A stretch of DNA of 59,474 nucleotides, taken from positions 1 to 59,474 of the forward strand of contig JASLFS010000083.1 of NCBI GenBank assembly GCA_030150505.1, read 5' to 3'. Below are positions 1 through 8,819 of this stretch, piece by piece. Position 1 is the first letter of the stretch, and each line of letters opens with the position of its first letter. Under the pieces are notes generated by a model. It had not been told where the DNA came from. It saw only the letters and a list, made by a program, of their open reading frames with translations, and searched no databases. Made by a program: the position numbers and the translations under genes. This DNA comes from Vitreoscilla sp. GTDB lineage: Bacteria > Pseudomonadota > Gammaproteobacteria > Burkholderiales > Neisseriaceae.

Positions 1-516
1 TTATTGCTAAATGGTAAAATTTTGACAGGACGTGATGCGGCACATAAACGTTTGATTGATATGTTGAATAAAGGTGAAAGTTTGCCTGTCGACTTTACTA
101 ATCGCGTTATTTACTATGTTGGACCTGTTGATCCAGTCGGAAATGAAGTTGTTGGACCAGCAGGCCCGACAACAGCAACTCGTATGGATAAGTTCACAGG
201 TCAATTGCTTGAGCAAACTGGTTTGATTGGCATGATTGGTAAAGCAGAGCGTGGCTCTGTAGCTATTGATGCTATTAAAGAAAATCAAGCTGTTTATTTG
301 ATGGCAGTGGGTGGAGCAGCATATTTGGTTTCTAAAGCCATTAAAGAATCTAAAGTTGTGGCTTTTGAAGAGTTAGGCATGGAAGCAATTTATGAGTTTG
401 ATGTAAAAGACATGCCAGTAACAGTTGCTGTTGATAGCAATGGTCAATCTGTTCATGCTATTGCTCCTAAGATTTGGCAAGAGAAAATTGGTAAGATTCC
501 TGTTGTAGCCGAGTAA
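1..516 (+). CDS. Class I (iron-sulfur) fumarate hydratase, C-terminal part
   Basis: The gene is open at the window edge, so only the last 171 residues are visible. The segment GPVDPVGNEVVGPAGPTTAT, followed by RMDKFT and GLIGMIGKAERG, is the signature of the C-terminal beta domain of class I, [4Fe-4S]-dependent fumarases (FumA/FumB type), which interconvert fumarate and malate in the TCA cycle. The N-terminal domain carrying the cluster cysteines lies outside the window. It ends 140 nt before acnB on the same strand, so two TCA enzymes sit together. FumA and FumB types cannot be told apart from this fragment, so no symbol is given. Confidence 0.9.
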   Translation, partial: LLLNGKILTGRDAAHKRLIDMLNKGESLPVDFTNRVIYYVGPVDPVGNEVVGPAGPTTATRMDKFTGQLLEQTGLIGMIGKAERGSVAIDAIKENQAVYLMAVGGAAYLVSKAIKESKVVAFEELGMEAIYEFDVKDMPVTVAVDSNGQSVHAIAPKIWQEKIGKIPVVAE

Positions 517-656
517 TAACGAGAAATAAACCTGAGCGAAGCAGGTGATAACGCAAAGCTGAGGTTTATATTTGCAGGATTTTCGTTTATTATCTCAAGC
601 GCTACGGCATTCAAAAACGAGAACAATAACTGAATTAATTTTTAAAGGACATTATT
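517..656 (+). promoter_or_regulatory. Structured acnB leader with competing hairpins
   Basis: This 140-nt gap contains two stems that cannot form together. ATAAACCT at 526-533 pairs perfectly with AGGTTTAT at 562-569. GAGAAATAAAC at 521-531 pairs over 11 bp with GTTTATTATCTC at 585-596, leaving one bulged A. A small CCTG (531-534)/CAGG (542-545) stem and GCAAA (553-557)/TTTGC (571-575) also fit. There is no T-run, so it is not a simple terminator. It could be a 5' leader with alternative folds or an RNA-processing site. The pairings are seen in the sequence; the function is inferred. A ribosome binding site (AAAGGAC) follows at about 643-649. Confidence 0.4.
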
Positions 657-3242
657 ATGTTAGAGGCTTATCGTGCCCATGTTGCAGAGCGTGCAGCTCT
701 AGGCATTCCTCCATTAGCCCTATCGGCAGAGCAAACAGCTGATTTAGTTGAATTATTGAAAACCCCACCTGCAGGTGAAGGCGAGTTTTTAGTTGACCTA
801 ATCACGCACCGTGTACCACCAGGTGTTGATGATGCTGCAAAAGTTAAAGCATCTTTTTTAGCTGCTATTGCGGAAGGTTCTGTTGCTAGCCCATTGATTA
901 ATGCAAAATTGGCAACTAAGTTGCTAGGCACAATGTTAGGTGGTTACAACATTCATCCATTGATTGAGCTTTTGGACAGTGAAGAATTAGGTGCCATTGC
1001 AGCAGAAGGCTTGAAACACACATTATTAATGTTTGATGCATTTCATGACGTAGCTGATAAAGCAAAAGCGGGTAATAAGTACGCACAAGAAGTATTGCAA
1101 TCTTGGGCGGATGCTGAATGGTTTACAGCTAGACCAAAAGTAGCTGAAAAAATTACTGTTACTGTGTTTAAAGTAACAGGTGAAACCAATACGGATGATT
1201 TATCTCCAGCACCTGATGCTTGGAGTCGTCCAGATATTCCATTGCATGCATTGGCAATGTTGAAAAACCCGCGTGATGGCATTACACCAGATGATGCTGG
1301 ACAAGTAGGTCCAATCAATCTTTTAAATGAATTAAAAGAAAAAGGACATGTGGTTGCTTATGTTGGTGATGTTGTTGGTACTGGTTCAAGCCGTAAATCA
1401 GCAACTAACTCTGTTATTTGGCATACAGGTGAGGACATTCCTTTTGTACCAAACAAACGTTTTGGTGGCGTATGCTTAGGCGGTAAAATTGCTCCTATTT
1501 TCTTTAATACACAAGAAGATTCTGGTGCATTGCCTATCGAAGTAGATGTTGAGCAATTAAATATGGGTGATGTTGTTGAGATTTATCCATACGAAGGCAA
1601 AATTGTTAAAAATGGCGAAAAAATTGCTGATTTTGAATTGAAATCTCAAGTTTTGCTAGACGAAGTTCAAGCTGGTGGTCGTATTAACTTGATTATTGGT
1701 CGTGGTTTAACAACTAAAGCTCGTGAAGCATTAGATTTGCCAGTAACTGATTTATTCCGTATTCCACAATCTCCTGCAGAAAGTAATGCTGGATTCACTT
1801 TGGCTCAAAAAATGGTTGGTCGCGCTTGCGGTTTACCTGAAGGCCAAGGTATTCGCCCAGGAACTTATTGTGAGCCACGCATGACAACAGTTGGTTCGCA
1901 AGATACAACTGGTCCAATGACTCGTGATGAGTTAAAAGATTTAGCATGTCTTGGCTTTAGTGCTGATTTGGTTATGCAATCATTCTGTCATACAGCTGCG
2001 TATCCAAAACCAGTTGACGTGAAAACGCATAAAGAATTGCCTGAGTTTATTTCTTCTCGTGGCGGTGTTGCTTTGCGTCCAGGTGATGGCGTTATTCACT
2101 CTTGGTTAAATCGTTTGTTATTGCCAGATACTGTTGGTACTGGTGGTGACTCACATACTCGTTTCCCAATTGGTATTTCATTCCCAGCAGGTTCTGGTTT
2201 GGTAGCTTTTGCTGCTGCAACAGGTGTTATGCCGTTGGATATGCCAGAATCAGTATTGGTACGTTTTAGTGGTAAATTACAGCCAGGCATCACTTTGCGT
2301 GACCTTGTAAATGCCATTCCTTTCTATGCGATTAAAGATGGTTTGTTAACAGTTGCTAAAGCTGGTAAGAAAAACATTTTCTCTGGTCGTATTTTGGAAA
2401 TTGAAGGTTTACCTGAGCTAAAAGTAGAGCAAGCGTTTGAATTGACAGATGCTTCTGCTGAACGATCTGCTGCTGGCTGTACTGTTCAATTGAATAAAGA
2501 GCCTATTGAAGAGTACTTAAAATCAAATATCGTGTTGATGAAAAACATGATTGCTGATGGTTACGAAGATGCTCGTACTTTACGTCGCCGTATTGAAGAG
2601 ATGGAAAAATGGTTAGCTGAGCCTAAGTTGTTAGAAGCTGATGCTGATGCAGAATATGCAGCCATTATTGAAATCAATATGGATGATATTAAAGAGCCTA
2701 TCTTGGCATGCCCAAATGACCCTGATGATGTGAAAACTTTGGCTGATGTTGCTGGAACACATATTGATGAAGTCTTTATTGGTTCATGCATGACAAATAT
2801 TGGCCACTTCCGTGCAGCTGGTAAACTATTAGATGGTAAATCTGATATTCCTGTACGTTTGTGGGTTGCTCCTCCAACTAAGATGGATGCAGATCAATTG
2901 TCAGATGAAGGTTACTACGGAATTCTTGGTAGAGCTGGTGCTCGTATGGAAATGCCAGGTTGCTCATTGTGCATGGGTAACCAAGCACAAGTTCGTGAAG
3001 GTGCTACTGTTGTTTCAACTTCAACACGTAACTTCCCGAATCGTTTGGGTAAAAACACCAATGTATATTTAGCATCTGCTGAATTGGCTGCTATTGCTTC
3101 TAAATTAGGTCATATTCCTAGCCAAGAAGAGTATCATTCAAATGTTGGTATTTTGAATGAAAATAGTGATGAAATTTATCGTTATATGAATTTCAATGAA
3201 ATTGAAAAATTCAATGATGTAGCAGAAACAGTTGATGCTTAA
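657..3242 (+). CDS. acnB: Bifunctional aconitate hydratase 2 / 2-methylisocitrate dehydratase
   Basis: This is a full-length 861-aa AcnB, the cytosolic enzyme that converts citrate to isocitrate through cis-aconitate. The domain order is the AcnB one: an N-terminal HEAT-like region (about 1-155), the swivel domain next (about 160-380), then the catalytic core. The three [4Fe-4S] cysteines are present as FIGSC (residue 711) and CSLC (769 and 772), matching the positions known from E. coli AcnB. The ATG start has AAAGGAC just upstream. The gene follows the fumarase and ends in its own terminator, so it may be transcribed alone or with the fumarase through the structured leader. AcnB proteins without a cluster can bind mRNA, but nothing here tests that. 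Confidence 0.97.
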   Translation: MLEAYRAHVAERAALGIPPLALSAEQTADLVELLKTPPAGEGEFLVDLITHRVPPGVDDAAKVKASFLAAIAEGSVASPLINAKLATKLLGTMLGGYNIHPLIELLDSEELGAIAAEGLKHTLLMFDAFHDVADKAKAGNKYAQEVLQSWADAEWFTARPKVAEKITVTVFKVTGETNTDDLSPAPDAWSRPDIPLHALAMLKNPRDGITPDDAGQVGPINLLNELKEKGHVVAYVGDVVGTGSSRKSATNSVIWHTGEDIPFVPNKRFGGVCLGGKIAPIFFNTQEDSGALPIEVDVEQLNMGDVVEIYPYEGKIVKNGEKIADFELKSQVLLDEVQAGGRINLIIGRGLTTKAREALDLPVTDLFRIPQSPAESNAGFTLAQKMVGRACGLPEGQGIRPGTYCEPRMTTVGSQDTTGPMTRDELKDLACLGFSADLVMQSFCHTAAYPKPVDVKTHKELPEFISSRGGVALRPGDGVIHSWLNRLLLPDTVGTGGDSHTRFPIGISFPAGSGLVAFAAATGVMPLDMPESVLVRFSGKLQPGITLRDLVNAIPFYAIKDGLLTVAKAGKKNIFSGRILEIEGLPELKVEQAFELTDASAERSAAGCTVQLNKEPIEEYLKSNIVLMKNMIADGYEDARTLRRRIEEMEKWLAEPKLLEADADAEYAAIIEINMDDIKEPILACPNDPDDVKTLADVAGTHIDEVFIGSCMTNIGHFRAAGKLLDGKSDIPVRLWVAPPTKMDADQLSDEGYYGILGRAGARMEMPGCSLCMGNQAQVREGATVVSTSTRNFPNRLGKNTNVYLASAELAAIASKLGHIPSQEEYHSNVGILNENSDEIYRYMNFNEIEKFNDVAETVDA

Positions 3243-3262
3243 TTGATATTTTGATTTGAGTA

Positions 3263-3294
3263 AAGCTCCCTACAGAAAAGTAGGGAGCTTTTTT
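3263..3294 (+). terminator. Intrinsic terminator after acnB
   Basis: AAAGCTCCCTAC and GTAGGGAGCTTTTTT form a 10-12 bp stem with a short loop, followed by T residues, 20 nt after the acnB stop. Confidence 0.9.
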
Positions 3295-3360
3295 CATTTT
3301 TGGTGTAAAACAAGGTACAATAATCCATTTCATCAATTTGAATAGCAGAGTAGATTCTCT

Positions 3361-6300
3361 ATGGTTCTCATCATTATTTTAGTTGAATTATTACTTGTTA
3401 TTGCCATAATCTATTGGCGATATAAGACTGCTCAGCGAGAGTGGGAAAAAGAGCTTGTACTATTGTCATCAGAAAAAAATGATAATGATGATGAAGAAAT
3501 TTCTCAGTTAGTGGAAATAGAAGATAAACAATGGCGCTCCGAGTTATTTAAAATCTTTAATCGAGAAGATAAGAAGCTTGCTAATGTAGAAGAGCCAGAA
3601 ACAGAAGAACCTTTTGAAAATGAAGTTATCCATACTAATTCTGTTATAGAAGAGGACAATGAATTAGTTGAAGAGGATTGGGTGGCTGAAGAGGAACCAA
3701 CAAAAGATTTAATGACATCTAAGATTATTCGCCAATTAAAAGCTAAGAAAAAACGAACAAAGGTAACTGGTCAGGATAATTTTGCGAAAAATTTACAGCA
3801 CCAATGGCAAAAGTTAGCAGCTGCATTTACTGAGTTAAAGAATAATCATCAACTTAAAATAGATAAAACCAAAGTAGAAGTAGAAGATGAAATTGTTGCT
3901 GAAGAACAAGTCAATACTTTTTATGAAAATGATTATTTGCCGCCAGAAGCAGATGAAGTCATGGACAATATTGATACAACTGAAGATGTGAAACCTCAAC
4001 ATGAGTTTTTACATGAAATCACACAATTAGAATCTAATATTAAAGAACTAGAAGCCAAAAGAAAAAGCAGTGATTTCGTTGCTAATAACGATGTTCCTTT
4101 TACTCAGACAGCAAAAGATATTAGTCAATTAGAAGTTGTAGAATTAAATTTATCAGGGCTTGAGACCATTCAATTAGAAGATTCTGAAGGAACTGAGGAG
4201 TTAGTCCATTTAGAAGAAGTTAAGGTTAATTGGGCTCCGATTGAGAGAATTGCAATTGATGAAAATTCACATGGACAAAGTGAACTTGAGGAAGTGAAAT
4301 TAAATTTAGAGCCACTTAAGCCTATTTTAATTGAAAATGAAAATGTAGAAAAAAATGAAGAGATAGAAACCATTGTTTTAGATATTAAACCTAACGTGGT
4401 TAAAACTCAGCAAGAATTAGAAGTAATTGAAATTCCAGATTACTTTAAAAACAGAGCATTAAACCGTTTGAAATCTGAAGAAATTATTACGCTGCCTGAA
4501 AAGGTTGCGCGCCAAGTTCTACCAAAAGATGATTTAGAAAAAATCATTGAAGACGAAGATATTCGTAAAAATTTGATGAGACAGCGATTATCCCGAAGAA
4601 GACAAGCTACGGATGATGAAGCAATTCCTGTTACAAACTCAGATTTAACGACCATTCAGGACGATGAGGTTTTTGCAAATTTAGCAAAAACTGATTCTCC
4701 TATTAATCGCGTAAAAAGCGTTAGTCGTCAGTCTCGTCCGGTTATTCGTGAAAGCATTATTCCATCTGCAGCAAGAGTTGATAATTCACACGGCGTCAAG
4801 TTAGAAGCAGCAGCACCAACGGTTACTGTACCGCCGAGCTCAACATTATTTACTAGATTCACACCTTTTAAACATGCTGTCGAAACTAGCGAACCTCAAA
4901 CTGTTGAACCATTAATCAATGAAGAGATTCAACAGTTTGATGCTGTTAATATTCTTGATTCTCTTAAGCAGCAGCCATTGGATGAAGAAGCATTCACTGA
5001 GAGCATTGAAAATATTGTTGAGTTTGATTCTTTCCAAGAAGCGGAGTTGATGCAGGATTTTGTCTATGAGCCGCAGAATTGGCAAGATATTGAAGTAACC
5101 AATCATGATGAAGAAGAAGTTAATCTGAAAAGAACTTTCCCTGATAATGTTTTTTATGCGGAAGAGCATTTGACTCAGACTGAGTTATCTCAACCTGATG
5201 ATCCTCGTCCAATGATCAGTAGTTTTAAAACAAATAAAGAATGGGAAAATGAGTTTTCTAAGTTAATAGAAAATCAACAGGTATTGAATACGCCACAGCC
5301 GATTGTTGAGGTACATTCAACACCAGAAACAGCTGCTAGCAGTTTGTTACAGTCTTTTTTGACTGATAAAGTAAATCCTGAGCCTAAAGTATCCATCGCG
5401 CCTGTTGTTAATACAGTGGCATCTACTCAAAATACCAGTAGTGATTGGATTTTGCCTAATTTAGACTTACTGTACCATCCCGATAGCAGTGTTGATAATC
5501 GTCCATCGGAAGATGTTTTAATTGAAAATGGCATTGTTATCGAAGAAAAATTATCGGAGTTTAAGGTTAAAGTTAATGTTGTTGATGCTTATGCTGGTCC
5601 AGTAATTAGTCGTTATGAGATTGAGCCAGATGTCGGCGTTCGTGGTAGCCAAGTTGTTAATTTAGAAAAGGATTTGGCACGGGCATTGGGTTTTGCTTCG
5701 ATTCGAGTTGTAGAAACCATACCTGGTAAAACATGCATGGGATTAGAGTTGCCAAATCCGAAAAGACAAATGATTCGGATTAAAGAAATATTGGCTGATG
5801 ATGTCTTTACGCAGCCAAAATCTAAACTAACGTTGGCACTTGGACAAGATATTTCTGGGCAGCCTGTTGTCACTGATTTAGCCAAAGCCCCTCATTTATT
5901 AGTAGCTGGTACAACTGGCTCTGGTAAATCGGTTGGGGTAAATGCAATGATTTTATCAATGCTATATAAGGCATCCCCAGAAGAAGTTCGCCTGATTATG
6001 ATTGATCCTAAAATGCTTGAATTAAGCATTTATGAAGGCATTCCGCACTTATTAACGCCAGTTGTAACAGATATGAAGTTGGCCGCAAATGCTTTAAATT
6101 GGTGTGTTAATGAGATGGAGAAACGTTATCGACTAATGAGTCATGTCGGTGTTAGAAATTTAGCTGGGTACAATCAAAAAGTTGCTGATGCGAAGGCCAA
6201 AGGAACGCCATTAGGAAATCCATTTTCATTAACACCAGAGACTCCAGAGCCATTAGAAAAATTACCATTTATTGTTGTTGTGGTTGATGAGTTTGCTGAC

Positions 6301-6927
6301 TTAATGATGACTGCTGGTAAAAAAATTGAAGAGTTAATTGCTAGATTGGCGCAAAAAGCACGTGCTGCGGGTATTCATTTGATATTGGCGACCCAACGAC
6401 CATCTGTTGATGTGATTACAGGTTTAATTAAAGCAAACATCCCAACCCGTATTGCCTTTCAAGTATCTAGTAAGATTGATAGTCGAACCATTTTGGATCA
6501 AATGGGTGCTGAAAATCTTTTAGGGCAAGGTGATATGTTATTTTTACCTCCTGGTACTGGTTATCCTTTACGAGTACATGGTGCTTTTGTTGCTGACGAG
6601 GAAGTTCATCAAATTGTTGAATTCTTAAAACAGCAAGGCGAGCCTCAATATATTGATGATATTGTTGCTCCTAGTCTAGATGATGAGAAAGACCAAGAAA
6701 AAGGTTCTTCAAGGGGGGCTGGCGCTGAGGATGATCCATTATATGATGAGGCTGTTGAGTTAGTGATTCGAACTCAAAAAGCTTCAATTTCTTCTGTTCA
6801 GAGGCAATTGCGAATTGGATATAACCGTGCGGCACGATTGGTAGAGCAGATGGAGCAAAGTGGGATTGTTTCATCGCCTGAAAATAATGGTAATAGAACT
6901 GTATTAGTAGTGAATAATCAAGAGTGA
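3361..6927 (+). CDS. ftsK: FtsK/SpoIIIE-type DNA translocase with a single N-terminal helix
   Basis: A 1188-aa protein. The C-terminal motor is typical of FtsK: Walker A GTTGSGKS at 850-857, Walker B VVVVDEFADL with Asp near 976, and a winged-helix gamma domain from about 1125 to the end (SISSVQRQLRIGYNRAARL) that reads KOPS-type sites in known FtsKs. It pumps DNA at the division septum to help resolve chromosome dimers. Unlike E. coli FtsK, which has four N-terminal helices, only one hydrophobic segment is visible (about 2-20). It is followed by some 700 residues of acidic, low-complexity linker. Residues about 257-345 hold three to four degenerate repeats of the form LEEVKLNLEPLKPILIEN. It converges on the HTH gene and shares a terminator with it. 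Confidence 0.93.
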   Translation: MVLIIILVELLLVIAIIYWRYKTAQREWEKELVLLSSEKNDNDDEEISQLVEIEDKQWRSELFKIFNREDKKLANVEEPETEEPFENEVIHTNSVIEEDNELVEEDWVAEEEPTKDLMTSKIIRQLKAKKKRTKVTGQDNFAKNLQHQWQKLAAAFTELKNNHQLKIDKTKVEVEDEIVAEEQVNTFYENDYLPPEADEVMDNIDTTEDVKPQHEFLHEITQLESNIKELEAKRKSSDFVANNDVPFTQTAKDISQLEVVELNLSGLETIQLEDSEGTEELVHLEEVKVNWAPIERIAIDENSHGQSELEEVKLNLEPLKPILIENENVEKNEEIETIVLDIKPNVVKTQQELEVIEIPDYFKNRALNRLKSEEIITLPEKVARQVLPKDDLEKIIEDEDIRKNLMRQRLSRRRQATDDEAIPVTNSDLTTIQDDEVFANLAKTDSPINRVKSVSRQSRPVIRESIIPSAARVDNSHGVKLEAAAPTVTVPPSSTLFTRFTPFKHAVETSEPQTVEPLINEEIQQFDAVNILDSLKQQPLDEEAFTESIENIVEFDSFQEAELMQDFVYEPQNWQDIEVTNHDEEEVNLKRTFPDNVFYAEEHLTQTELSQPDDPRPMISSFKTNKEWENEFSKLIENQQVLNTPQPIVEVHSTPETAASSLLQSFLTDKVNPEPKVSIAPVVNTVASTQNTSSDWILPNLDLLYHPDSSVDNRPSEDVLIENGIVIEEKLSEFKVKVNVVDAYAGPVISRYEIEPDVGVRGSQVVNLEKDLARALGFASIRVVETIPGKTCMGLELPNPKRQMIRIKEILADDVFTQPKSKLTLALGQDISGQPVVTDLAKAPHLLVAGTTGSGKSVGVNAMILSMLYKASPEEVRLIMIDPKMLELSIYEGIPHLLTPVVTDMKLAANALNWCVNEMEKRYRLMSHVGVRNLAGYNQKVADAKAKGTPLGNPFSLTPETPEPLEKLPFIVVVVDEFADLMMTAGKKIEELIARLAQKARAAGIHLILATQRPSVDVITGLIKANIPTRIAFQVSSKIDSRTILDQMGAENLLGQGDMLFLPPGTGYPLRVHGAFVADEEVHQIVEFLKQQGEPQYIDDIVAPSLDDEKDQEKGSSRGAGAEDDPLYDEAVELVIRTQKASISSVQRQLRIGYNRAARLVEQMEQSGIVSSPENNGNRTVLVVNNQE

Positions 6928-6941
6928 TTTGATTGAAGAAT

Positions 6942-6974
6942 AAAAAAAGCGATTTCATTTGAAATCGCTTTTTT
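6942..6974. terminator. Bidirectional terminator between ftsK and the HTH gene
   Basis: AAAAAAGCGATTTCA and TGAAATCGCTTTTTTT make a long perfect stem with A-run and T-run on opposite sides, serving both convergent genes. Confidence 0.93.
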
Positions 6975-6977
6975 TGA

Positions 6978-7259
6978 TTATTGAGCTTTAAGTAGCTCTT
7001 TGTACAAATCTGGATTTGCTTTTTTAAGTGCTTTGCCAACTTTTAGGTCTTTAGCATTAATTTCTGAAAGGTTTACACCTTCTTTATGAACAATTCGAAC
7101 TAATTCACTAACTGGTTTTGGCATAAAGCGACCTGATTCATAGCGAGAGCCGCCAGATTGTGTTACACCTACAGTAGACCAAAATTCGCTTTGATTTAAG
7201 CTTAGTTTTTTACGTAATGGTCGTAGCTCAGATGGATCGATTTGTTTAATTTTTTTCAT
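6978..7259 (-). CDS. Small helix-turn-helix (XRE-like) DNA-binding protein
   Basis: A 93-aa protein with a helix-turn-helix near residues 15-45 (LRKKLSLNQSEFWSTVGVTQ followed by GGSRYESGR). This is the Cro/CI-like pattern in which the recognition helix precedes a Tyr-Glu-Ser-Gly-Arg turn. There is no ligand or sensor domain; the C-terminal 40 residues are Lys-rich and helical (AKDLKVGKALKKANPDLYKE). The start is supported by AAGGA 8 nt upstream. It stands alone, convergent with ftsK, and faces a 600-nt AT-rich gap containing an 11-bp inverted repeat that might be an operator. It probably acts as a transcription factor, but its targets cannot be inferred. Confidence 0.8.
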   Translation of the reverse strand: MKKIKQIDPSELRPLRKKLSLNQSEFWSTVGVTQSGGSRYESGRFMPKPVSELVRIVHKEGVNLSEINAKDLKVGKALKKANPDLYKELLKAQ

Positions 7260-7814
7260 TTCTGTTTCCTTATCGCTTGCTTAATGACAGCGAACTCTTG
7301 ATGATTTGTGTATGTTATAAATTTATATGCATATTAACTAATGCAGATTGCATTTTATATAAAAATAACATAGTTAGGTATGTTATTTTACAGAGTGTAA
7401 TAAAAATTACAAAAAACTTGCCATTAGCATTAATTAATGTGCATATAATACCAATTATATGGATAAGTAATTAATTAATAGCGTAAAGTTTTTTTAAATT
7501 TAGTTTAAAAATTATTAATTGTTGTATTTCTTTAATTTTAGTCAAATTGACTAAAATAAGCAATTATAATTACTTTATGTTTTATTTATTGTTCGAATTG
7601 AAATAATAATTTATATATATTGTATTTCTTGATTTATATTTTATTATTTTTAATATAAATTGAAATTAAATTCTTATAAGTTAAATTTCATATGAAAAAA
7701 TAGAAATGTTATATCTGTTAATTGAAACGATGAAATGGGCATGTAAATATGCATATTGAATCAATATATATTTATTAATTAGAAATTATATATTTATTTA
7801 TTCGTTCTTTTACT
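7260..7814. other. AT-rich intergenic region with an inverted repeat
   Basis: No convincing gene is present; a 65-codon open frame at 7277-7474 has no ribosome binding site and odd composition. The only structure I can point to is a perfect 11-bp inverted repeat AAAATAACATA/TATGTTATTTT (7362-7372 and 7379-7389, 6-nt loop) about 105 nt upstream of the HTH start. It could be an operator or a weak hairpin. The rest is dense A/T sequence that probably holds the promoter of the HTH gene. Confidence 0.5.
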
Positions 7815-7845
7815 CAAAAAAAGGCAATCATTTAGATTGCCTTTC
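7815..7845 (-). terminator. Terminator after the amino-acid binding protein gene
   Basis: On the minus strand GAAAGGCAATC/GATTGCCTTT with an ATTTA-type loop is followed by a run of seven T residues, 18 nt past the stop codon. Confidence 0.9.
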
Positions 7846-7862
7846 GGTATTTAGAGTGGTTA

Positions 7863-8654
7863 TTACTCTTTTGTTATAAAGTATTTATTATAAATTTCTT
7901 CATATTTTCCGTTATCGCGGACTTTTTGTAGAGCTTCGTTGAATACTTTAACGGTTTCTTCATTGCCTTTTTTGATAGCAATGCCATATTGTTCTTGATC
8001 AAAATCTTTTGCTTCAATCATGACAAATTCTTTGTCCGGATTGTTTTTCAAATAATGACTCACAACAGAGCTATCACTGATGACTGCATCAACACCGTTA
8101 TTTTCTAATTCTTTTAAAACGATAGGTAAGCTTTCATAGCGAGCAATTTTATTACTAGTTGGTCCAAAAATCTTAGAGGCGACCAAGTCACCAGTATTTC
8201 CAGTAACAACGCCTACGCGATTTAATTGTTGTAATCCATTGGTGTCAGTAATATTTTTACCTTTAGGCAATAAGATAACTTGTTGGATATCGAAATAAGA
8301 ATCGCTGAAGTCAATTGTTTGTTTACGATCATCGGTGATGGTAACTGCGGAAATTAATGCATCTGCATCGCCTGTTTGTAAACTAGCGAATAGGCCATCC
8401 CAAGGTTGGTTTTTATATTCAACTTTAAAGTTGCCTTCTTTGGCCATTTCATTCATTAAATCAACGTCAAAACCAATTAATTCTCCATTGGCAGTTGTGT
8501 ATTCAAATGGAGCGAATTCAGCATTCATCGCAACGCGATATGTTTTTTCTTTTTCTGCGCCTGTAGCCGTTTCTTCTGTTTGACTGCCACCACATGCAGT
8601 TAATGCCATGCTTGAGCATAGAATTGCTGTTGAAATCCATTTCTTCATGTTCAT
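7863..8654 (-). CDS. Amino-acid ABC transporter substrate-binding lipoprotein
   Basis: A family 3 solute-binding protein (263 aa). It starts MNMKKWISTAILCSSMALTA and has a lipobox with Cys at LTAC, so it should be anchored in the membrane facing the periplasm. The motifs FAPFEY, NGELIGFDVDLMNEMAK, DADALISAVTITDDRK and the C-terminal EEIYNKYF are typical of polar amino-acid binders. I chose the start at 8654 because GAGGA lies 8 nt upstream; a start 36 nt further upstream would bury the signal peptide. No permease or ATPase gene is adjacent, so it is an orphan that must work with a transporter encoded elsewhere. The bound amino acid cannot be told. Confidence 0.9.
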   Translation of the reverse strand: MNMKKWISTAILCSSMALTACGGSQTEETATGAEKEKTYRVAMNAEFAPFEYTTANGELIGFDVDLMNEMAKEGNFKVEYKNQPWDGLFASLQTGDADALISAVTITDDRKQTIDFSDSYFDIQQVILLPKGKNITDTNGLQQLNRVGVVTGNTGDLVASKIFGPTSNKIARYESLPIVLKELENNGVDAVISDSSVVSHYLKNNPDKEFVMIEAKDFDQEQYGIAIKKGNEETVKVFNEALQKVRDNGKYEEIYNKYFITKE

Positions 8655-8771
8655 TGTTAATTCCTCAAAATGCAGATATTTATTATTCATTGCTGCATTA
8701 AAATTAAAAGATTAATTCTATCACAAGCACTTTATAGTCATGGCTATTTTTATCATTTTGTTTTTATAACG

Positions 8772-8798
8772 TAAAACAGCACAAAATTGTGCTGTTTT
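8772..8798 (-). terminator. Terminator after pyrE
   Basis: AAAACAGCACAAAATTGTGC plus TGTTTT forms a near-perfect palindrome 22 nt beyond the pyrE stop, with T residues on the minus strand. It also falls upstream of the binding-protein gene and so separates the two. Confidence 0.85.
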
Positions 8799-8819
8799 GT
8801 TCAAGAATGGGATATTGTT

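Noticed and set aside
6671..7039. 122-codon minus-strand open frame across the ftsK end
   Set aside because: It overlaps the conserved FtsK gamma domain, the shared terminator and the HTH gene; no ribosome binding site or recognisable motif.
7277..7474. 65-codon open frame in the AT-rich gap
   Set aside because: No binding site, odd composition, and spans the inverted repeat; likely chance.
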